Assembly (NCBI GenBank): GCA_023429275.1
Contig: JAEYWB010000488.1
Coordinates: 1 to 5,270, forward strand
Length of the DNA stretch: 5,270 nucleotides
Reading direction: 5' to 3'
From: Planctomycetota bacterium
Lineage (GTDB): Bacteria; Planctomycetota; Planctomycetia; Planctomycetales; Planctomycetaceae
The notes under the pieces were generated by a model. The model was not told the origin of the DNA and did not search any database. It worked only from the letters and a program-made list of their open reading frames with translations. The translations under genes and the position numbers were made by a program. Below, piece after piece: positions 1-5,025 of this stretch (position 1 is its first letter; every line of letters starts with the position of its first letter).

Positions 1-976
1 GTAACGGGCCGCCAACCGGGCCGCCAGCTCGTGTGCGCCGTCGGTTTCCAGGGTGGTGCGGCCCGCCACCGCCACCCAGCGCTCGCGCTCCCCAGCCGGG
101 GCGGCTCGCCATCGCGAGGACCTCGCCCGTTTTCGGATCGAGCACGACGGCGCAGGCGCTGACCGGCTCCAGGTCGGTCATGAGAACATCGAGACGCTTC
201 TCGACGTCCATCTGCAGCATCGTGTCGATCGAGAGACGGATGGCGTCCCCGTCGGCGGCGGGGGTCTCGCTCCGCACCTCAACGACGTAGCCTCGCGCGT
301 CGCGCACGAGATGGCGAACGCCATCCTTTCCGCTGAGCGGCTTGGCAAACCGTTCCTCGATCCCACCCCGGCCGGTCCCGTCGATATCCCGCTGGCCGAG
401 AACATGCGCCGCCAGTGAGCCCTGCGGATAGCGTCGGGAGAACTCGGTCCGCAGGCCGAACGTCGCCGGGGGGAGGCGAAGCGACCGGACCGCGGCGACC
501 TCCCCCTCGGTCAGCCGCCGCTTCACCCACAGGAACCGTTTTCCCTCGGCCTCCTGGATGCGTCCCGCGAGGCGCGGTGCGTCGAGCGGCAACGCCTCGG
601 TCAGCCGCCACGCGAACTCCCAGGGGTCGTCGATTTCGCTCGGGTCGACGAAAAGGCTCTGCATCGGGACGGACGTCGCGAGGACCCGGCCCTGCCGATC
701 GAGGATATCCCCCGGACGGGCGTGAATCGTCTCGTCGAAATGCCGCTGCTTGACCGCCCGATGCGCGAAGTGATCCCGGCTCCACCACTGAAGCTGCAGC
801 AGCCGTCCCGCCAGAATGGACCAGAGCAGGCCGACAGCAATCACGATCCCCCGCATCCGCCAGGGAGAGGGGCTCGGGGTTTCGCTCGCATCGACAGGAT
901 TTGCCACAGAGCTCACAGAGGACACGGAGGATCGATCGGGGTCGTGACGCACCGGCGGTTCCGGGATGAGCCACAT
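1..976 (-). CDS. ftsI: Class B penicillin-binding protein (FtsI/PBP3-like), N-terminal part; frame disrupted near base 98
   Basis: This is the septal transpeptidase that cross-links peptidoglycan, anchored in the cytoplasmic membrane with its domains outside. About 325 codons are in the window and no stop is reached. Visible in order: a Ser/Pro-rich cytoplasmic tail (1-40), one membrane segment (about 43-62, IVIAVGLLWSILAGRLLQLQ), the conserved RPGDILDRQGRVLATS block (87-102), the dimerisation-domain motif YPQGSLAAHVLGQ (183-195) with DGTGRGGIEERF (199-210), GKDG (216-219), and the start of the transpeptidase domain, AVVLDPKTGEVLAMASRP (276-293). The catalytic SxxK, SxN and KTG boxes would lie beyond the window. 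After Pro293 (base 98) the frame becomes Gly/Arg-rich and no longer looks like this family. The start at 976 has GAGG 10 bases upstream. An in-frame ATG at 856, just before the membrane segment, is a serious alternative. The gene follows an FtsL-like gene, as in other dcw clusters. The family is clear; FtsI rather than another class B protein is inferred from context. Confidence 0.87.
   Translation of the reverse strand, partial: MWLIPEPPVRHDPDRSSVSSVSSVANPVDASETPSPSPWRMRGIVIAVGLLWSILAGRLLQLQWWSRDHFAHRAVKQRHFDETIHARPGDILDRQGRVLATSVPMQSLFVDPSEIDDPWEFAWRLTEALPLDAPRLAGRIQEAEGKRFLWVKRRLTEGEVAAVRSLRLPPATFGLRTEFSRRYPQGSLAAHVLGQRDIDGTGRGGIEERFAKPLSGKDGVRHLVRDARGYVVEVRSETPAADGDAIRLSIDTMLQMDVEKRLDVLMTDLEPVSACAVVLDPKTGEVLAMASRPGWGARALGGGGGPHHPGNRRRTRAGGPVGGPL
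903..930 (+). repeat. CACAGAG-type repeat, short copy inside the annotated ftsI 5' end
   Basis: The core CACAGAGGACACGGAG (914-929) is identical to the reverse complement of 1070-1085. It is preceded by a second partial unit, GCCACAGAG (903-911), giving a local near-tandem duplication. If ftsI starts at 976 this repeat encodes the SSVSSVSSVA stretch of its cytoplasmic tail. If ftsI starts at 856 the repeat is intergenic, like its partner. Confidence 0.65.
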
Positions 977-1068
977 GACATCGGTGCCTCGCCGTTGCTT
1001 TGGGACCGGACGCTAACGCGATCGGGATGATCTTCTGAAACAGAACGATTGCCGCTTGGGGGAATGAC

Positions 1069-1125
1069 TCTCCGTGTCCTCTGTGGCAGGAATGTTCCCT
1101 GTTGCCTTCGTGGTCTGGTGGCGAA
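1069..1125 (-). repeat. CACAGAG-type intergenic repeat, longer copy
   Basis: Read on the minus strand this has the form TTCGCCACC, then CCACGAAGG, then GCCACAGAGGACACGGAG. I recognise this style of CACGAAGG/CACAGAGG repeat as common in intergenic DNA of planctomycetes and other environmental bacteria, from memory only. Bases 1070-1085 are an exact 16-base inverted match to 914-929. It fills part of the 166-base gap between ftsL and ftsI. Confidence 0.65.
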
Positions 1126-1142
1126 TGTTCTTGCTCCCCCTT

Positions 1143-1412
1143 CTATCGAGCGCCGGTCCGGGTTCCAGTGCGGGCCGCTTCTCGCGTCGGCTTCGGCGGG
1201 CGGGGCCGCTCCAGTTCTTCCAGCAGTCTCGCCGGCGCACCGAGCTGCTGGGTTCGAAGTTTCAGCTTCGCGTATTCATCCTGAAGCTGGTCGTACCGAT
1301 AGACCTGCAGGCTGAGGGACTGCTTCCGGGCCAGGTTCCGCTTCTCGAGCGCAATCCCCGCCAGGGCGATAAGGACCAGCAGGGTGATCGCGGCGCCGAA
1401 GCGGAAGAACAT
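1143..1412 (-). CDS. ftsL: FtsL-like small divisome protein (one membrane segment plus coiled coil)
   Basis: The product is 89 residues. A very short cytoplasmic N-terminus (MFFRFG) leads into one hydrophobic segment (7-22, AAITLLVLIALAGIAL). A heptad-like stretch rich in Leu, Gln, Lys and Glu follows (about 24-69, including QLQDEYAKLKLRTQQLGAPARLLEELER), then a basic Pro/Arg/Thr tail. This is the architecture of FtsL/FtsB/DivIC proteins, which are bitopic, form coiled coils in the periplasm and link early and late divisome components. Sequence conservation in this family is weak, so the call rests on architecture and on the position directly before ftsI and after rsmH. The ATG at 1412 has only a weak purine stretch (GGA, about 6 bases upstream). 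The gene is separated from the upstream LysM gene by 151 bases holding a terminator and a second hairpin, and from ftsI by 166 bases holding a repeat. The C-terminal basic tail (after about residue 70) is GC-rich and may be poorly conserved. Confidence 0.7.
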   Translation of the reverse strand: MFFRFGAAITLLVLIALAGIALEKRNLARKQSLSLQVYRYDQLQDEYAKLKLRTQQLGAPARLLEELERPRPPKPTREAARTGTRTGAR

Positions 1413-1436
1413 GGCTCGTCCGTTGGCAGAGCAGCC

Positions 1437-1475
1437 AGCGTTCAGCTGTCAGCACCCTGCTGACGGATGAACGCT
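1437..1475. other. Strong hairpin between the terminator and ftsL
   Basis: AGCGTTCA (1437-1444) pairs perfectly with TGAACGCT (1468-1475). GTCAGCA (1448-1454) pairs perfectly with TGCTGAC (1458-1464) around a three-base loop. A 3x3 internal loop separates the two stems. No T-run follows it on either strand, so it is not an evident terminator. It ends 25 bases upstream of the ftsL ATG and starts 4 bases after the T-run of the upstream terminator. It may be an mRNA 5' structure, a processing site or a protein-binding palindrome; the sequence does not decide. Confidence 0.75.
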
Positions 1476-1479
1476 CCCC

Positions 1480-1535
1480 AAACGAAAACGCCCGGCATGC
1501 GCTGCCCGAGGGGGAAGGGCGGCACATACCGGGCG
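1480..1535 (-). terminator. Intrinsic terminator after the LysM gene
   Basis: The arms are 1535-1517 and 1507-1489 with a 9-base loop. In minus-strand RNA 18 of 19 positions pair (16 Watson-Crick and two G-U) with a single C-A mismatch. The 3' arm ends in CCGGGCG and is followed at once by TTTTCGTTT (1488-1480), a U-rich tract. The two extra pairs are G-U only on the minus strand and would be A-C mismatches on the plus strand, which supports minus-strand transcription. The hairpin begins 28 bases after the LysM stop codon. Confidence 0.82.
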
Positions 1536-1563
1536 GGTCTCAGGAGCTTTCGCTCAATAGGTG

Positions 1564-3627
1564 CTATCGGATCGCCGACGCCTCCGGTGCAGCCTGAACG
1601 CCACTGGCGTCTTGAGGCAGCCGAAGAAGCATCCCAAGTTTCAGGTCGTTCGGACTTTTCAGCTGGTCCCGATTAAGCCCGTAAATCTGAACCCAACGAC
1701 TGGACCGGCCAAGGCAGCTTTCGGCAATGTCCGAAAGCGTGTCCCCTTCGCCGACGCGGTAGAGCGGCTGCCCCGTCCGGTCGACGTGGAATCCGACCTG
1801 CTGAATCGCGGCCTGGCCCGAAGCATCAGCCGTCTGCGGAGCGTAAGTCTTTGTCGGGGCGGCCCCACTGATCAGGTGGGCGTATTTCTCCGTCAGGACC
1901 GAAGAGGTCGGAACGACGATCTTCATTCCCGGCTTGAGCATTTTCGGGTCGGGAATCCGCGATTTGTTGAATTCGGCAAGAGCGACAAAGTACCGCCCCA
2001 TGCCGTAGTGCTTGCGGGAGATCGTCCAGTAGTTCTCGCCGGACTCGACGGTGTGGACCGTCTCCTCTCCGGTGTACTGGCCGTTCCCGGCGACCGGCGT
2101 CGGCTGCTGGCGGAACGGATCGGCGGCCGGGGCCCCCTCGCGGTTCGACCAGTTCTGCGGCTGCTGGGGCGTCGGATCGACCGACCCGAAATTCGCCCGG
2201 GCGGCCGGCACGGGGAGGGACTGGGGACTCGGCTCGGCCGTGAAGGAGGCGGGAGGGAGAGTCAGGGCCGGCGCGGGAGTCGGGACGAAAGGAGCGGCCG
2301 TGGCGGCAGGAGGGGCCGACCGACCATCGAAGTCGTTCGCGTCTCCCTCCTGGGCCGGAGTGAACGGAGCCGCCGGTGCCGGACGCCTCGCAGGGTCGAA
2401 GCCGTTTGACGGGAACGAAGGCGGAGCGACCGGTGTCGTTGCGGGTGCGGGATCAGATCCACCGAGATCGAACGAGGGGACGGTCGACCGGGCCGCCGGA
2501 GGAGCGGCAGGAATCGTGGTCCCCGCGGCCGCAGGGGCTTCGTCCGCGAAACCGAACCCGTCGTTGGCCGGAGCGGGAGCGAACGACTTCGGCGCGGCGG
2601 GGGCCGTTTCGCTTTCGAACTGAACCGGCATCACCGGTCCGCGGAGGCTCCCATCCGTGATAGGCCGCTGGAACGGCGCGGGAGTGTTCGACAGTTGAGG
2701 CTCGCCCTGCTGCTCCGGCTCACCCGCCGGAAGGAGCAATGGTGCGACCTCGCCCGCCGGAGCCGCCGCAGTGGTCCCAGGCTGGGCCGGAGCAGTCACG
2801 AAGAGCGCGGGGTCGACTGCGGCGTCTGCCTGCGGCGCGGCAGGCTTCACAACCGTCGTCGAACCGCCCCGTGGAGCGAGGGCTTTCCTGTCGCGTGTCG
2901 CCCAGTTCGACGCCTTCGGAGCGACAACCGGAACATCAGCATCAGCCGCGGGAGCTGGTTCAGACTGCGGAGCCGCGAACGGGTTCGAAGCGACCGGCGC
3001 GGCATTCACCGGCGCCGCGGCCGGAGTCGGTGCCGGAGTGTCGAAAGGAGAGACGGCCGGACTCGGCGACGCGGGGGCCGGGTCTGCCGCTGCCGGAACC
3101 GGAGCCGGCGCGGCCGGGACCGGCGCGGCCGGAACCGGCACTGCCGGAACCTGGAAGAGAGCGGCGACCGACTCGTCCCGGAACTCTTCGCCCAAGTCGT
3201 CCGTTACGGGGGCAGAGGGGGACGTCGAGGCGACAGGCTCGAACTGAGTAAGATTCGGTTCCTGATCCGATGTCGTCGGGATCGCCTTGTAGGCCGAGTA
3301 CCCGAATCCGCCTGCCAGGCCGACAACCAGGGCCAGTCCGCCGGCGACGACAGTCGACCTCCCGGCCGAACCCTTCGGCTCGGGCGCCCGCCTGAGACGG
3401 ACTTCATGAACGTGGTGCGCCTCGGGCTCCACGCGCGGCCGGGCGGCCGCAGCGGCAGTCCGCGGGCCAGCCGAAGGGGCCGCGGCGGGCGTTCCCTTAT
3501 CGGTGTCGGCCGGAAGCGGCGCGGCTACCGGAGCCGGGCGACTCGCAGCTTTGCCGTGCGCGAACGGGGATTGAGACGGACTTCGGCCGGCGAGGCGACC
3601 AGCGGCTTTTTCGTAAGGTTGTCCCAT
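1564..3627 (-). CDS. Membrane-anchored protein with Pro/Ala-rich linker and two C-terminal LysM domains
   Basis: The product is 687 residues and probably binds peptidoglycan. In order: a basic, Pro/Ala-rich cytoplasmic region (1-89); one membrane segment (about 91-111, STVVAGGLALVVGLAGGFGY); a very long low-complexity Pro/Ala linker (about 130-515) with short conserved-looking islands (SNWATRDRKALAP near 239, QNWSNREG near 491); LysM 1 (about 523-573, VHTVESGENYWTISRKHYG to LKPGMKIVVP); and LysM 2 (about 621-671, PLYRVGEGDTLSDIAESCLG to LKLGMLLRLP). LysM domains bind N-acetylglucosamine-containing glycans. No catalytic domain is visible, so it looks like an anchor, scaffold or spacer protein reaching from the inner membrane to the wall. 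The ATG at 3627 has GAGAGAG 6 bases upstream and overlaps the rsmH 3' end by 103 bases. A GTG at 3432 is the only evident later alternative before the membrane segment. I do not recognise a named gene. Its place inside the division cluster suggests, but does not prove, a role in septation or wall attachment. Confidence 0.88.
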   Translation of the reverse strand: MGQPYEKAAGRLAGRSPSQSPFAHGKAASRPAPVAAPLPADTDKGTPAAAPSAGPRTAAAAARPRVEPEAHHVHEVRLRRAPEPKGSAGRSTVVAGGLALVVGLAGGFGYSAYKAIPTTSDQEPNLTQFEPVASTSPSAPVTDDLGEEFRDESVAALFQVPAVPVPAAPVPAAPAPVPAAADPAPASPSPAVSPFDTPAPTPAAAPVNAAPVASNPFAAPQSEPAPAADADVPVVAPKASNWATRDRKALAPRGGSTTVVKPAAPQADAAVDPALFVTAPAQPGTTAAAPAGEVAPLLLPAGEPEQQGEPQLSNTPAPFQRPITDGSLRGPVMPVQFESETAPAAPKSFAPAPANDGFGFADEAPAAAGTTIPAAPPAARSTVPSFDLGGSDPAPATTPVAPPSFPSNGFDPARRPAPAAPFTPAQEGDANDFDGRSAPPAATAAPFVPTPAPALTLPPASFTAEPSPQSLPVPAARANFGSVDPTPQQPQNWSNREGAPAADPFRQQPTPVAGNGQYTGEETVHTVESGENYWTISRKHYGMGRYFVALAEFNKSRIPDPKMLKPGMKIVVPTSSVLTEKYAHLISGAAPTKTYAPQTADASGQAAIQQVGFHVDRTGQPLYRVGEGDTLSDIAESCLGRSSRWVQIYGLNRDQLKSPNDLKLGMLLRLPQDASGVQAAPEASAIR
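3088..3147 (-). repeat. Imperfect 15-base tandem repeats in the LysM gene linker
   Basis: Units of the type GGCCGGAACCGGCAC recur with about 15-base spacing on the plus strand. They encode VPAAP-like pentapeptides (residues about 161-180, PAVPVPAAPVPAAPAPVPAA). This looks like linker expansion by slippage or unequal recombination and keeps the reading frame. Confidence 0.6.
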
Positions 3628-4475
3628 CGTTCGCTCTCTCGAAAAGTCTCTTTGACGAGTCGGTCTTCCAGGGAATGAAACGTGATCACTGCGGCCAGCC
3701 CGCCCGAGGCGAGACAGGCCGGCAGCACGTCGGCGAGGAATGTTCGAAGGTGATCGAACTCCCGGTTCACGGCGATCCGCAGGGCCTGAAAGACCTGCGT
3801 CGCCGCGTGGATGTCGCCGCGGCCGCCTTTGATCCTCTGCACGAGCTCCGCGAGGTCTTCCGACGTCGCCACCGGGGCGGAACGCCGGCGGTCGACGATC
3901 GCATTCGCGATCTTCTCCGCGAGCGGCTCTTCGCCGTACTCGCGGAAGACTTCCGAAAGGTCCTTCGCCGAAACGGTCTGGAGGTACTCGGCGGCGGGGA
4001 TTCCCTGCCGCGTGTCGAATCGCAGGTCGAGCGGTCCCCCAGCCTGGATACCGAACCCCCGCTGGCGGTCAGCGAGCTGGTCGGACGAAAGACCGAGGTC
4101 GACCAGGATCCGGTCGACCTGGCGGATCTGCAGCAGCTTCAGGACTTCGGGGAGTTCGGAGTAACTTCGCTGGAGGAGGTAGACCTGCTCGCCTCCGACG
4201 AACTGCGCCGCGAACCCGAGCATCAGGGAGTCGCGGTCGAGTCCGATCAGCGTGCCGCCGGGCCGGATCTTCTCGAGGATCTTGCGGCTGTGCCCCGCGG
4301 CTCCGACGGTCCCGTCGACGACCGTCAGTCCCGGTCGCAATTCGAGAGAGGTCAGGACCTCCTGAAGCAGAACCGGAATGTGGACATGCTTGCGCGGAGC
4401 CGGCGAGGCGGACGACGACGGACTGGAGGACTGCGGCGACGGATCAGGAGCGGGACTGGCGGGGGAATCCGGCAT
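3525..4475 (-). CDS. rsmH: 16S rRNA (cytosine(1402)-N(4))-methyltransferase RsmH (MraW)
   Basis: This S-adenosylmethionine-dependent enzyme methylates N4 of C1402 in the decoding centre of 16S rRNA. The product is 316 residues, near the usual 300-320. Family motifs visible: HIPVLLQEV (32-40); the SAM-binding loop VDGTVGAAGHS (53-63); IGLDRD (77-82); ILVDLGLSSDQL (123-134) with RGFGIQAGGPLDLRFD (139-154); VFREYGEEPLAEKIANAI (176-193); IHAATQVFQALRIAVNREF (222-240); ITFHSLEDRLVK (264-275); and the C-terminal NPRSRTAKLRVA (302-313). I chose the ATG at 4475 because GGAG lies 6 bases upstream. The frame stays open 17 codons further, to a TTG at 4526, but that stretch has no family signal. The first 28 residues are a Ser/Pro/Ala tail not normally present in RsmH. 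The gene is the first of the minus-strand dcw genes in the window; its last 103 bases also encode the start of the LysM protein, so the two are probably co-transcribed and translationally linked. Confidence 0.96.
   Translation of the reverse strand: MPDSPASPAPDPSPQSSSPSSSASPAPRKHVHIPVLLQEVLTSLELRPGLTVVDGTVGAAGHSRKILEKIRPGGTLIGLDRDSLMLGFAAQFVGGEQVYLLQRSYSELPEVLKLLQIRQVDRILVDLGLSSDQLADRQRGFGIQAGGPLDLRFDTRQGIPAAEYLQTVSAKDLSEVFREYGEEPLAEKIANAIVDRRRSAPVATSEDLAELVQRIKGGRGDIHAATQVFQALRIAVNREFDHLRTFLADVLPACLASGGLAAVITFHSLEDRLVKETFRESERWDNLTKKPLVASPAEVRLNPRSRTAKLRVARLR
3634..3640 (-). promoter_or_regulatory. Ribosome binding site of the LysM gene, inside rsmH
   Basis: GAGAGAG on the minus strand lies 6 bases before the ATG at 3627. 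It sits within the rsmH coding sequence and supports a real overlap of the two genes, although the purine run could also be fortuitous. Confidence 0.5.
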
Positions 4476-4481
4476 GTCGCG

Positions 4482-4485
4482 CTCC
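4482..4485 (-). promoter_or_regulatory. Ribosome binding site deciding the rsmH start
   Basis: GGAG on the minus strand lies 6 bases before the ATG at 4475. It supports that start over the TTG at 4526, which would add 17 residues without family similarity. Confidence 0.7.
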
Positions 4486-4590
4486 GTCGGGCGTCGCACT
4501 CCGCGGAGCGGGGCGTCGCAGGCCAATAGGATGTGGGGAGGGGACGAGTGCCGTGTCGACCTGAGAAACGGGCTGAGCCATCAGCGGGAA

Positions 4591-4614
4591 GACGCTAGCG
4601 TCCGGTTCGAACCG
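4591..4614. promoter_or_regulatory. Two abutting perfect 12-base palindromes upstream of rsmH
   Basis: GACGCTAGCGTC (4591-4602) is directly followed by CGGTTCGAACCG (4603-4614); both are perfect palindromes with no spacer. They lie about 115 bases upstream of the rsmH ATG and about 410 bases upstream of the kinase ATG. A protein-binding operator or an intergenic repeat are both possible. The part TAGCGTCCGGT recurs inverted at 1005-1015 upstream of ftsI, but an 11-base match can occur by chance in a window this size. Confidence 0.45.
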
Positions 4615-4743
4615 TGGGCGAGCGTCCAGCGACTGACGTGCTGAACCTGGGAATCAGGAGAAACAGGGCACGACGTTGATGAGGTGGGGATTTCCGAACG
4701 GCAAGGACTGCCGCCGGGGACTGTCAGGAGGGGCTGTTGTGGA

Positions 4744-4829
4744 GGCAGAGTTCTCTGCCGAAGGGCGGATTCGCCCGATGGGAGCGGTCTTCTAGCGGAA
4801 TCTGCCGAACGCGGAAAGAGGAGTTCCGC
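4744..4829. other. Cluster of three short hairpins in the divergent intergenic region
   Basis: GGCAGAG (4744-4750) pairs with CTCTGCC (4753-4759). GGGCG (4763-4767) pairs with CGCCC (4772-4776) around a GATT loop. GCGGAA (4811-4816) pairs with TTCCGC (4824-4829) around seven bases. The motif TCTGCCGAA occurs after the first hairpin and again at 4801, with a shorter TCTGCCG at 4834. No gene is evident here. It could be a small structured RNA, a repeat element or chance structure in GC-rich DNA. Confidence 0.4.
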
Positions 4830-4926
4830 AGAGTCTGCCGGTCCACAAGAGGGGAGTCGGGCAGTGACCGGCGGGGCGGACCATCGCCGGGGCTGTGTCG
4901 GGAGATCCGCCAAACGGCCCCGGGGC

Positions 4927-4955
4927 TTGCACTTCGTGGCGTCGGCGGGTGTGAT
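4927..4955 (+). promoter_or_regulatory. Weak candidate promoter for the kinase gene
   Basis: TTGCAC (4927-4932) and TGTGAT (4950-4955) are 17 bases apart, matching the housekeeping -35 and -10 boxes at 3 and 4 of 6 positions. The spacing is ideal but the boxes are poor, so this is only a candidate. Confidence 0.2.
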
Positions 4956-5010
4956 TCCTCAATAGCGAGCGGGTTTCATTGCTGTGAGGTTGGTTCGTCT
5001 GCGGGTGAGA

Positions 5011-5016
5011 GAGAGG
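5011..5016 (+). promoter_or_regulatory. Ribosome binding site of the kinase gene
   Basis: GAGAGG lies 9 bases before the ATG at 5026 and supports that start; the encoded N-terminus also matches the family from its first residues. Confidence 0.55.
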
Positions 5017-5025
5017 CGACGTGGC

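Larger units (their letters stand above)
4476..5025. other. Divergent intergenic region, 550 bases, no convincing gene
   Basis: This separates rsmH (minus) from the kinase (plus). Open frames in it are Ser/Arg/Pro-rich without recognisable motifs and look like chance frames in GC-rich DNA. It contains the paired palindromes at 4591-4614, the hairpin cluster at 4744-4829, and the ribosome binding sites of both flanking genes. mraZ, often immediately upstream of rsmH in other bacteria, is absent here. Promoters for both genes should lie in this stretch, but none is strong by sequence. Confidence 0.65.

Noticed and set aside
279..974. Minus-strand open frame of 231 codons overlapping ftsI
   Set aside because: It is a shifted frame of ftsI; the true frame carries the membrane segment and RPGDILDRQGR and GTGRGGIEERF motifs.
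1005..1015. ACCGGACGCTA upstream of ftsI matching, inverted, part of the palindromes at 4596-4606
   Set aside because: An 11-base match between two places is expected several times by chance in a window of this size, so it is not reported as a shared operator.
1561..2409. Plus-strand open frame of 282 codons covering the LysM domain region
   Set aside because: It is the antisense of well-conserved LysM domains; there is no motif of its own.
2695..3678. Long Arg/Ser-rich plus-strand open frame (327 codons) opposite the LysM gene
   Set aside because: Composition is that of a complement of a Pro/Ala-rich gene; no domain is visible and the minus-strand frame has LysM domains and a membrane segment.
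3675..4529. Long plus-strand open frame (284 codons) opposite rsmH
   Set aside because: It is antisense to a clear RsmH gene, has no recognisable motif, and is expected from high third-position GC in the real frame.
4581..4913. Minus-strand open frame of 110 codons upstream of rsmH, considered as an mraZ-like gene
   Set aside because: Ser/Pro/Arg-rich with no MraZ (AbrB-like) motif and no good ribosome binding site; it overlaps palindromes and hairpins.
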